Source: Prostheceraeus crozeri
Lineage: Eukaryota > Platyhelminthes > Polycladida > Euryleptidae
Direction of reading: 5' to 3'
Assembly: GCA_907163375.1 (NCBI GenBank)
Contig: CAJQUW010015581.1
Coordinates: 1-64,000, forward strand
Length of the DNA stretch: 64,000 bases
A program made the position numbers and the translations under genes. Positions 23,576 to 35,034 of the stretch are shown here, one piece after another. How positions within the stretch are numbered: position 1 is the stretch's first letter; each line of letters begins with the position of its first letter. The notes under the pieces were generated by a model. That model worked only from the letters and a program-made list of their open reading frames with translations. It searched no databases and was not told the origin of the DNA.

Positions 23576-26500
23576 GAATAATAAGACGTCTATAATTGTG
23601 ATACTCTATACGATGATTAAAGCATGGGAACTGATATAAAGTGTCGTAACAGTCACATAAGATGTCATAACATACATAACAGTAAACATAACAATAACAC
23701 GAAAATTGAAAAATCAATCAAGGCTATTTGGAAATAACAAGTCGATTTTCGGTTCAGCAATTATTTAGTACAGCTCCTATTTAAAAAATTATTAGTGTTG
23801 AACATCCAATCAAAGTCACTTTCAGTTATAGGCCTACCTACATATTTGTCGATAGCCTGATAGTTGAATCCTGTTAACTTAAGTCAAAATAGCAGTTCTG
23901 GTAGATAAATGTTTAATTGCATAGGCCTATTTATAAGAAATAAGCTACCGCCACTCAAAAAACACATCTCTTTTAAAATTTATGGCACCAAAAAAAGAAA
24001 TTTTTCAGAAACCTTCATCCGCACAGGTTCTCCGCACGCGTAGCTCGAACCCCTCATCAGTGCAGCTGCGGAATCGCGCAGCGGTGGCAACCCTGAACAA
24101 TGCTTTTATATCAGTGGAAATATATAAAATCACTTCGTTTCAGGTTTTTACCTCTTCAGTTATCGCACAACGTTTCAATATTGTAATGCAGGCTCGCTAC
24201 ATGCTCTTATCGCCTTGCAACTAATATAGAATTTCTAAGTATTTGGATAATTGGGATCAATTTTAACCATTTTTCAAATTCAGAATTTACCGATCTATAC
24301 AAAGAAAATGTTACTTTTCTTAATAAATTCTTTAAGTCAATGTCAAACCCGTGTATGTACAACTCCAATGTCAATGTACATCCGATGTACACGCAAACTT
24401 GGCAAGAAGCTGTTCGCACTATCATGGAAAGTGAAATTTTTAAACAGTCCTATTTTAAATAATTCAAGGCACCATTTCATCAGTTTGCAAAACCTCCGAA
24501 CTATTTTCAAAATATCTTTGCTATGTATATCAACAACCCTGATATCATCACTTAGTTCTATCTGCTGTGCATTCAAAATCTTGAAAACAATCAAAGCTTC
24601 GATTTTTTCGAAATTTTCAAAAATTGATTGTTTTCTGCTAGGCAGAGAAATTTTTCTTTGGAAAAGGTGAGCTTCATTACGTGCTACCATTCGGATATAT
24701 TGCGGGATACTAACCCTAGACCATGTGCGAAAACTAAGTCGATATTGACACCGAAGCCGGAGATGCAGGGTTCGAAAGGAACACTGCTTTTGGACTCAGT
24801 AATACAGTTTTTCATATTTTCAAGTGTCCCAGCATATAAGAAGTCGTCCGAATTTTTTTCGAAATACTTCATTGATTTTCTAAATATGTCCAAAGCACTA
24901 ACACGCTGTGATATGAGCCGAATTTGAGTAAGTCGACCACACAACGTTTCCTAAATTTGGTGAAATGTTGTGGAATGGCTCACATTCATCTAATCTTCTT
25001 TCGCACCTATGTTCAAGCTTTTATAGTTTTCAGAGAGCGAATTCGTTACATCTCCTTCGTTGGTCGTGGAGCTTACTTCGTTTCTCTGCAGCCAAGCATT
25101 GCCAAATAATTTGTTTTGTTTTCGCTACAATTAAATTGTTGAGTCTGCAAGCATGTCACTAAAGAGAGCTTTGAAGTTCGAATTACTTAGGCACGAATGA
25201 ATTTTGTTCATAGACAGCATGCATATTCCATTTTATTTCTGCTGTGCCAACAGATGATGATGCCGCAATACTACTGCGTGACAAGAATGATGAAGATGAC
25301 TATTGCCGAAAACTCGCAAGTTGGTTGTGATGGTAAATTAAGGTGATCAGGGTTGCCGCTGTTTTCAAGAGATCGAATTCCATGAGTTTACAGATACCCT
25401 TGATTTTCAATGCTTCCTACTGTTCTTCCAGGAGGTTGACTACCCTCAGGACACGAAATTCGGACTAAATTTATACAAAATTGGCACGAAATTTTCTGAT
25501 GAATATAGTTCACATTGAATGAAATGTAAAATATTACGATGCAAGTAAATTAAATGCACCGCACTTCAAAAAAGTCGCTACATAAAACAGTCAGCATCAG
25601 TGTCCAATCGTAGAACGATCGAGCGTTGAACCATCGAAAATACAATACCTTCTTTAAAAAATATGTGAATGTTTAAAAATGTGTGCATGTGTATGCATAA
25701 AAGTATGTGTATTGCAAGTTAAATTTTAAGAAACGAATTATTGTCCATTACTACGTAGACCGTAGAACTTAGCAGGACCGTAGAACTGTATTCAATGAAT
25801 TGACTTGAATTTTAAGATTTTCAGTTCATCACCATAAACAAGAATATATGATGATTGGGCCTAGTCATAGATTTATTGCATCTGTTCGGTTATGTAAAGG
25901 TACTGTGAAGGAACCAAAGAAACCGTAGAAATAATGTCATTAAAGATCTCAATCAACTAACTGAAAGTAGATGAATTGCGATAAATGAAAAAGAAGTAAA
26001 TATGCAACGTGATTGATAATTCTTCTCTTGCTTCCTCGTTTACATCTGTTCTTCCTGGTCCCGACGCGGACGATCGTGCGATGTCCCGTTTCCGCTTCAG
26101 CTGATCGAGAGTATTGACTCCCGACACATGTTAAGACCTGAGGTCTTCTTGGATACAGGGTTGACAAGTCTTCTTAGATCTTCATGGTGGTCGTTGACTA
26201 GGTTGCACTGAGTGTTCGTTTCGTTCAAACCCTTATAGCCTTGACAAAGAATGCTTACTCGAAACTTAGCGCAAGACTTTTCTACTTAAAGCAAAATCTG
26301 CATTGGAATTGATGGACCAAAAAGTATTGAAGGAGGTAGTGAAAACAAGTTTGCCTTAAAAACATTACTCCTGCTTCTGCTTATTTCCAATACTTATAAT
26401 CTATGCTTGCCACTGTTATTGACCGAGGAAGCAGAATGGCATGTGACACGTGGTGTGAAGTGCTAGACGGTTTATGACAATTTGGTTTTTGTTGCTCGCA

Positions 26501-27147
26501 TCAAAATCTGGCTTTCAATTCGGTTTCTTCAGATAGAACGAGGCCTGCATTGATCAAGTGTCATTTCAGCATAAACTATCTAAGTCAGTAACAGCGTTTC
26601 CGCGGTTTTCAAGGATCGCTTTTCCAGGAGTTTCCAGGAGCCTTCTGATGAAATTTCCAAGAGTTTCCAGGAGGTCAACACAATTGGATTTCCAAACGGA
26701 TTTTGCATAACTCGTGATATACCAAGTACAAGTTCTTTGCGGTACATATGCAAATGAAAAAGCAACTGATTATACAAGCTTTAACGCACGTTTTCACTTC
26801 AGTCTTAATGCGAATCTGACCAGTTACTATAATTCATGAGATCTGGTTCTGATAAACAATGCATAATTAAAAAATAAGATTTATATATTTCAGGTACTCG
26901 GCGTACGATGTCCCAGTGTGCCTCAAACGCACCTTTGATCATTTGGTGTACCCAAAAAAACTCATCGGTATACCTAAGTAGATAGATCAAGACAAATAAT
27001 CTGATAAAAAAAGGATTTGACTGATCTATTCAATTCATCTTCTAATTTGTTCATCTGTCCTTCCAGCGTGTCCTCTAAATTTAATTTTCGGCGATATAAA
27101 GGAAGCAGTTACAGGACAAATAAATACTTAAAAAATCTAATACTCAC
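23576..27147. other. Spacer, no gene assigned
   Basis: Mostly AT-rich. CAGGGTTGCCGC at 25347 and repeated TTTCCAGGAG words at 26600-26680 resemble ends of hAT-like elements, but no matching partner with a target duplication was found. A plus-strand acceptor-like sequence (ATATATTTCAG) near 26894 precedes about 30 open codons of unknown nature. Confidence 0.35.
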
Positions 27148-27435
27148 ATCACTGAGTAAATGTTGCTGTATATCGTCAGTCGTGTTATATTTATATTTAG
27201 GATTTTGAAATCTCATAGTGAATAACGCGTAGGCCTCCGCTGCTGCTACTCCTCTTGCTAAGATATATGGCGTCTTGGCATTCCTGTGGCCAGGGGGATC
27301 CGTGTGAAAGATTTTCTTCTTGGTTGCTGATACTGCTTGAAGCCGATGGTAATGTCGAATTTTGACTTTCCGCATAGTAACTTGCAGATAACGTGGAATT
27401 GCTTCGAGCCTGTCTACACTTCTTGATGTGTTCAG
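27148..27435 (-). CDS. Exon-like open frame, product unknown
   Basis: On the minus strand a 288-bp stretch (96 codons, phase 0 at both ends) is open. It is bordered by an acceptor (TTCTTTTTCAAAATAG|CTG) at 27435 and a good donor (GAT|GTGAGT) at 27148. The translation includes RSVDRLEAIPRYLQVTMRK, GHRNAKTPYILARGVAAAEA and FQNPKYKYNTTDDIQQHL. I recognise no family. The mixed composition and lack of biased residues make it look like real coding sequence. Neighbouring exons were not found. It could belong to a host gene or to a mobile element. Confidence 0.35.
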
Positions 27436-28335
27436 CTATTTTGAAAAAGAATCAAAAATGAAATCTTACTTTATCATTTTAAAATGAATCAATTAAAAAC
27501 CCAACGTTTCGTCCGCCAATGACTTGGTTATTCAGTTGTTGTTATTCTTTCAATCATTTTTTTGTTGCATATCGACATTTCTATTTTCACCTAGTTTAAA
27601 TGAATTCTATTAGAACTATCATAGACACGCGTTGCACAAGTATGATGTCAGTGCACTTGCAGGTATTGGTAAAATAGAATTAAAGAATGCCTTTGCAAGT
27701 CTGTTTCAAAATCTTTAACACTATTAGAACTTTCCCATTACTCTATAAAATTTGCAGTGAAAATGTGCATGTGAATGTTTAAAATGAAGTATAGAGAACC
27801 TGCTTACAAAATTTTGATATTTTATGTGACTATCACATGCGAAACATCTACAACGCGAAGCAATATATATTTCGTCTATACTTTAATATGTGCTTCAGGG
27901 AAACTTTTTAAAATTTTTGGTACCGGTGCACGGCTGCGGCTAGCGCACAGCCTCAAATGCGAGAAAAATGAACACGATATTATATACGATGCAGCTTCAT
28001 TTCAAATCCATATCTGCCGGTATTCAAAATGTTCTTCAAAGCACGACTTGCTACTTTTATAGACTACGAACTGCAATGATAAGAGACCTAATTAAATTTC
28101 CTAAGAAAATGACCTTGACATAGTCTTTAAGATGCGCAGCTGGAATATTCTTGTGCTACAAAGCAAAAAATGTAAATGAATTCACTACATTTACTTTGCA
28201 TGAATTGAAATACATCATTAAAAACTTCTAGTAATCAAGTGGAGATGCCCTCATTTATCTACCATAATCATCAAATTCCAGGAGTTCCCAGAGTCCTGGA
28301 AAACCGCTTTTGAAATTCCAGGAGTTTCCAGGAGC
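27436..28335. other. Spacer ending in repeat fragments
   Basis: No gene seen. At 28270-28335 the words CCAGGAGTTTCCAGGAG and TCCTGGAAAACCGC recur, as at 26600-26680, in inverted relation. They look like parts of one older repeat family. Confidence 0.4.
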
Positions 28336-28429
28336 GCTGACAGGGTACCCGCGCTAAATGATAATCTCCCGACTAAATGATAATCCCAATTTACCCTAAT
28401 TCACCCAAAAATTTGGTTTGATTAACCTG

Positions 28430-30315
28430 TAGGAAAAAAAGTAAGAAGAAAGAACACCTGGGCTGTATTCGGCAATCAGAGAAGCAATGACAGACAGGAA
28501 TAACTCAGAGGACATTCCTGTTCACAGATGAAAGGCAAAGTCGAAACATAGCACACTACAGTCTGGATAACATGAAAATATACAGGAGCGAGTGCAATTA
28601 ATTCCGAAAGGCGGCACGAGCCGATATGAAGTATGGCTGCAGGAGAAATAAAGATTGATTGAGCAGTGTGCAAAAGCAGAGACACGCCAAACATACCTGT
28701 TAATCAGAGATATCAATACAAAAAAGGAACCGAAGCAACTATTTGCTAAAGATCGCGATGAACACGTGTTCCAGACATCCGAAGAGACCAAGGAGAGATG
28801 GACTGAGTACTGCCGAGACCTCCATGCGTAGACGTATGATCATGACACCACAGTAATGACAGAACTTAAAGACATAGCACTCTAAGAAGACGACAGAATT
28901 GGCGAAATACTCGGGTGTCAAGTTGAAACAGCGACCAAGAGACTAAAGCCACTCAAGGCTCCCTGTACAGATGACATCACAGGAAGGATGCTACATGCAG
29001 GTGGAGTAGAATTGGCGGAAGCACTGCTCAATCTATGCAGTCAAGCAAAGTTTGATTTGAAGAGAAAGTTCCTCATGAATGGAACAAGTCGGTTATAGTG
29101 ACGCTGTCAAGGAACGGAGATCTATTCATCTGCAGCAACTACCGCACCATATCTCTGATGAACCACGTCTGAAAGCTTCTGTAGACCCATTCCTGGTAAA
29201 AGAACAAACAGGCTTCCGCAGAGAACGCAGTACTGTGCAACAGATCCTTGCTGATGGTCTGCTTCATCGGTTTCTCTAAGGCTTTCGGTAACATTTCACA
29301 AGACGCCATGCGGGCAGTAGGCCTACTACTGAAATTATGCGGAGTGGATGCCAAGATAATCCACATTTTAAGAGCATGCACTACCGTGCCAAGGCTGCAG
29401 TTAAGATTCAAATATGAAACTGGGGACTTGTTCAGAGTAGGATTCCAGACAGGGATATCCCCTATGACGCCATTTTGCTTTGTATACCTGGAACGTGTTA
29501 TAACAATGCGGCAGGATTGTCAATTCAAGGACGGTCTATCAACAGCCCAAGCCTTGCCTATGATATAGCACTTTCGGATGAAAGTTGGTGTGAGCCTAAA
29601 CCTCGTTTCTTCAGATGCAGGTAGATGTGGCCGAAGATCAACACCGATAAAACAAAGGAATTAGTGATCGTGGAAACAAGCAAAAAACACAGCTTTCGAT
29701 CAACAGTGCAATCGAAACAGTCCGAACGTTCACTTATCTTGGAATCACGATTGATGGCGAGGGATGTGCAATGAAATTTCGTCAGCGCATTGGCATGACA
29801 TTCAGGACGTTAGCAAGTTTTGTCAAAATATGGAGGAGTCACAAGATTAGCACAAAAATTTCAATGCACGGTGTTGCAAACGTGTGTTTCTAGTGCGGAC
29901 GCATACTTCGGAAACGTGAACGCTGAGAAAGAAGATAAGCGGCGTCTCGATGCATTTGAGTTGCGTTGCTTCCGATGGATTTTAGGTGTTAAATGGCTTC
30001 ACCGCACCACCAATTATGAAGTCCTGAGAAGAGAAGAACCAAAGTTACGGCTTGAGCAGTTGATTAATAAGCGCAAAGTGAGTCTGTTCGACCATATCTA
30101 CCGAATGAAAGATATTTGCCTAGTGAAGATCGTGCTGTTTGGTATCGCGAATGGCAAGTCGTAGAGCCGATCCATGATGTGGTGAACAGACAGCATCAAA
30201 GGCAGGTGCGAAGCTGACCTACACGCGATAGGCACGATGACATGAGAGACAGGCGGGAAATAGCCGAACGTGTACTTGATGACACCAACAAATGATTCGA
30301 CCTCTTCGCAAATCA
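28430..30315 (+). mobile_element. Third LINE relic (RT and C-terminal tail)
   Basis: The pre-RT part reads EERWTEYCRDLH and KRLKPLKAPCTDDITGRML at about 28780-29000. RT fragments follow, including GFQTGISPMTPF near 29440. The tail RRLDAFELRCFRWILGVKW with TTNYEVLRRE at ~29935-30040 is the usual end of RTE/CR1-group proteins. The frame is broken many times, and the catalytic YADD box is not visible. It is more eroded than the LINE at 17480-19440, so older. A target duplication was not found. Confidence 0.8.
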
Positions 30316-31611
30316 AGCAAAGTGAGCAAAACGATTTGAGGGACCAACAGTCTGTTTAGTTAGTGGTTCTGACCAGTGCATTACAACTTTTTGTTGAAAG
30401 TGAACGAGGTTCTTAGTCGTTCACTAGTAAGCAAATGAGCTTAGCAAACAGGATTTCCTTGTAAATGCCACTGAAAAGAACTTTTATTTTCCAGTTCATG
30501 AAACTGACGAACGAAATGAACTGATGCTTTTCAGCTGTTAAGACATAGACAGCTACTTAGAGCAACCTTCGCTCAGACAAATCCGTACTGTTGCCTCTGT
30601 TCGTGAACATATTGTAATACAATGTAAATGAGCAGATTAAAGATCAGACCAGACAGGGATTTTTGAGGTCATTTTAGACGGCGTAGCGCCGCATAAGAAT
30701 TTTCGTGTGCATTATGAAATATTTCATATAATTTCTCTCGATTTCTGCATGGTGATAAATGAACGGCTGTGGTAAAATTCCAAGTAATTATGGCTTCAAA
30801 TATTCACGAGTTATATAATTCTGGGATACAGGCTAATCAACTAGCCTACTTGATGAATTCAATAGTATAGGGTTGCCATTTTCTCAGGAATCCCCTGAAG
30901 TAGCAGTTTTATGTATGTCAAAATCGATTTGTGAGACAAAGGCAAATCAGGTACAGCTTTCAAAATTGACAGAGTGACAAAGTAGGCTTATAAGAAAGAA
31001 CGACAGACACTATGAAGAATAGACTTCTTTGATTCTCAATGTGGTCAACGAGCGCCAAGTCCCACAACGTTGCTGCCTTTCAAAGTAAACCAAAAGGAAG
31101 TGAGTGACGTTAGAGTTTTAGTTCAACGAAACGGCATAGCGTAAAATTTTTAAATGAACAGGCGAACGAACTGAGTAAACGAATAAAATAGTTGAATGAG
31201 CGATGAGCTGAGTGAGCTGAATAAATGGCCGCATTCGAATGCACTGGTGGACTTGGATCGATCTTTCGCATTCAAGCTACGAATATATATGCATTTATCG
31301 TTGGAATGATAATTTGTGAATTTTACGCTTCACCAGCAAATGCAATAATGAAAAGGGAATGTTGTACTTCAGAATGCTGCAAAATAGCCGTAGTTTCCTT
31401 AGTTTAAATTTGTCATAAAAGTTTTTTGCAATTATGATGAATGGAATTCAGTGGTTACCACATAGCAGCTGGCATTTAAACGCTTTCAATCTTGAGCGCA
31501 TATTTTCACATATTTCCTATTTATTACAATTTATCTATAATCTATTCATTTTCTATTATTATAATCAGTGAAATAGAATTTTCTTCTTCAGATGACTTTA
31601 TTCAGTCATGA
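30316..31611. other. Spacer left of the nested hAT
   Basis: No coding domain. Part of it may be the 3' region of the LINE at 28430-30315. Confidence 0.4.
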
Positions 31612-33180
31612 TATTACAGGGTGTTTACCGCTTTCGGATTTTCAATTTCCCTGATTTTTCCCGTTCTCTTATTAAAATTTTCCCGGTCTCTTGAAATTCC
31701 CTGTACACTTCATTCATTCTGTTAGCGCAGATATCACTGAAAACGGTTGCCCGCGACAGTAATCCATTTCAAATTTCCATAACAAAAAACCGCAGTTGAA
31801 TGCGCTTTCAACGTAGACTCCTTCTCTATGTATATTTTTTTCATTTAATCCTTGATTTTTTTATTTTTTACTTGATATTTTATATTGATCACAACAATTT
31901 GATTGCAGATCTTACCAAAAACATCAAAATATTTTTTATCTCGTTTATTAACATGAAAATGTTGTATTCCATAAGCACATTACATTTCTCAACATCTGCA
32001 ATGCGCAGATTTTTTCGCTAACTGATTATTATTGGATTATGATTTTACGTTTAAAAGCTGGCTGTGGATATCTTGACATGAGCGGATAAATATGCTTTTG
32101 ATTGGATAATATGCGCAGATATGAACATACCAAAAAAGGCCACTAAGTATTCGCAACATGGCTTCTTTCCTATGCTTCATGCCATCTGGAATTCATATTA
32201 AATCGGTATTTCAAAAAGTATCTATAGATTAGCATCCTGATGTATATGCCACTAATGTTTAGGAAGTAACAAAATATTGCAAAAACTGTTCAACAAAAAT
32301 ACATGAACACCAATACCATGATTACGGACAAAATCATAGCAAAATTAGAACGTAAAAGCCTATTTCATCTAGGAGTGGATATCTTGGTCAATACGATCAA
32401 GCTGCAATAAAAGTTTTTTCTTCATATTTTCTATCTTTCATTTACGACGTCTTCCTCTTCTTTTCATTCAAAATGCCTGTTTTGACCTCTTGGCTCCGCA
32501 CTTATTCCTTTCTAGCTTCTCGATATCGCGCAGCGGAATTTCAAGAAGACAAAATCAGTTTCTTGGATACGTCAAAATTACGAGCATCCCCGTCATACAT
32601 AGCGCGCGTAAGATCTTTGACTATTCTTTGAGCAATAAGAGAAAGTTAGTTCTCTTTTTGATTCTCATCTCTTTATTGACCGAGGAACCTCTTTCCATCG
32701 AAGCTGTCCATAGCTCAAACAGAATGATTTGGCACGAGTCGTTCAAGCTCAGGAGAGGAATTATCTTTTTAAAAAGCAATGGAGTAAACAGTCATCAATT
32801 CTGTTTCTTCTTTGGTCAAACATCTCCAAGTAGAACTTCATGGGATTGTTTGATGTCAGAAATATGCATTGATTCTTCATGTCATCTGCCTCGAATTTTG
32901 AAAATTGAGTGACAATATTTTTCCCCATCAGTTCATCCGAAGTCTTATCTGATGATATCAATTTCCGTTTGGTATCTGGGGCCATAAACAACGGATCCAA
33001 GCAAGATTACTCCTCGTAGAATGGATACTTGGAAGGCACCAAAATAGCATTCAAGAATTCCAGACACTTTGAAGAAAATTCTTCCTTAGAAATCTTCCTC
33101 CAGAAAATTGATTATTATTGCCTTGACAACTGATGTGTGGTGGTGAGGGTTTGATCCTGCCAATTGACAGAGTCGCGTAA

Positions 33181-33254
33181 GTGGCTCGTAGCTCAGTTGG
33201 TTAGAGCACAGGTCTAGTTAACCTTGGTCGTAGGTTCGAATCCTACCAGCCGCA
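33181..33254 (+). tRNA. tRNA-Thr(AGT)-like sequence, probably pseudo or SINE head
   Basis: The A box (TAGCTCAGTTGG) and B box (GGTTCGAATCC) are perfect. The D stem is GCTC/GAGC, the anticodon loop CTAGTTA gives AGT (Thr), and the T stem GTAGG/CCTAC is perfect. Faults: the acceptor strand GTGGCTCG has one extra base against CAGCCGC, the anticodon stem has a C-T mismatch, and the variable region is one base short. CCA is not encoded, as in animals. It lies inside the worn hAT transposase, between two pieces of that gene, so it came by insertion. I favour a tRNA-derived SINE head or a tRNA pseudogene. Confidence 0.6.
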
Positions 33255-33936
33255 CATCTTTTGCATGGCAATTTGATCTATCGTTTATTTAATTTCATTG
33301 TTGTTAATTATGTATATCCGCTCAGTCTGCCGATTTTACGTCTGATATCGCTGCAAAGCCAATGTCAATTGCTTTCAGTTACGCGAAATTTTTTCAGTCA
33401 CGGGCAGCTTCAGTTTTTTGAACTGTTGACAGGTTTTCATAACATATGGCTTGATAAACCGATTCGACAGCGAATTTATGATTCTCTCACGGATTCAAGC
33501 GGGAATGGAACGACGGGCTTTTCATCTTGAAATTTCTTCATGAAAACCTCAAATTCCTTGGTTATTGTGACGAAAAGACACACAATTTGGCCTTTAGGCG
33601 AGGATCATTCAGCATTTCCCTCACGTTCTTGTAGGACGTGTCAGGTTGCTTCTTGATGTTTTCGACATAACGTCGCCAGTTTGCCAATAGTTCGATGATC
33701 ACTTCTGCAACTGCTACGTTCTCAATCCATCGAGTCGCACAATACTTGGGTGGTGCGTGTGGGTCACTGCGAAATGTCAATAATCCGCTCAACGAGACGG
33801 AAGATCTTTAAAAACTTCCCAACAACTTCGCAGGAATTTCATCAGTTCGCAGAGCACCGTCGATGATGTGCAGGGAGCAACTTCCTACATTTGTCCAAAA
33901 CTGTCATCATGTTCACGAGATTCTTCAAACGGACGG

Positions 33937-34291
33937 CACGGTGTCCCCATTTCAACATTCAGACTCAAAAAATATACCATCGGCCAAACCTGTTTTTTCA
34001 TGATCCATGACCCATTTGAAGTGTGTAATCGCAAAAAGGAAAATTTTTTAATGCTCAGATTTTTTTAAATGGCCAATTTTCAAAATGGCGGCTATTTTCG
34101 TTATGTGTGTCCTCTTTTTTTCAACTCAACGCATTTCCGAGACAAGGTAGCCGTCATAACACTATATATTGTTGTAATGCATCCATAAAATACTTGAAGG
34201 AATTGTCAAGTACTGTCTGCATAGGTGACATATCTATTTTATGAGTAGTACGTCCAAGTTTTACCACTATTTTGCAAAAATAGAAAATAAT
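33937..34291 (+). repeat. Left terminal inverted repeat of RAG1-like element
   Basis: About 355 bp, matching 37251-37603 in reverse with about four substitutions (near 34001, 34027, 34245 and 34250) and small length changes. It ends at GCAAAAATAGAAAATA. Confidence 0.92.
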
Positions 34292-34360
34292 TTCATTCAT
34301 TTGTTAAATCAGAAATTTTCCGCAGCTATTGAAATTGCAAAAGTAATTGAAGCTCAGAAT

Positions 34361-34721
34361 CTAAGACTTTACAAATGTAGATAGTGATCTTCAAAACCTA
34401 TCCTTTATAGCTATCAAATGAAATCTCGAGCGTCTTTTGTCACCTCATTTATTCTATCATCGTATTTTTTTCTATGACATGTCTTATCTTCACATCTCAT
34501 GTTATGTTTTGTCACCATAATAGACTAACAAGATCATTTTTCTCAACGTCTAGAGCAGACTCGGAAAAGGCTCATTGTTTCAGATTACCGGCTACATAAA
34601 GTCATTAGTAAAGCCACCATATAGCATGCAAGTGTGATATAGAGTCTAAGACTTTACAAATGTAGATAGTGATCTTCAAAACCTATCCTTTATAGCTATC
34701 AAATGGAATCTCGAGCGTCTT
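34361..34721. repeat. 76-bp direct repeat inside RAG1-like element
   Basis: 34361-34436 and 34646-34721 are identical except for one base (AAATGAAATC against AAATGGAATC) and stand 285 bp apart. They may be an internal duplication in the 5' non-coding part of the element, or two copies of a binding or promoter module. Confidence 0.9.
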
Positions 34722-35034
34722 AGAGGTATCTCGTGAGTTTAGAGGGTAAAGAATTCTCCTCTTCATACTTCTATTTATTATATTCTTTACTCTTTACTTC
34801 TATAAAGATATAGAAGCCATAAAATATCTATTGTCTTGACTCGTTATGTTGCGTGCGGTAATAGCATTGTTCGATTTCTTCATTAAACTGCTAGTGCATC
34901 GTGATTGATTGAAACTGATTGATGAGTCATACCAAAGATATCCATGGTCATACACATGTATGTTTTGGCATAAATATAACATAGGAATTGAATTGTCGCT
35001 CACTGGTAAATTTTTGATTTCATTTACGATCAAA

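Noticed and set aside
24251-24927. Overlapping open frames on both strands
   Set aside because: AT-rich chance frames without motifs or splice sites.
26592-28339. hAT-like element between CAGCGTTTCC and GGAGCGCTG
   Set aside because: The flanking bases do not match and the end similarity is only a few bases.
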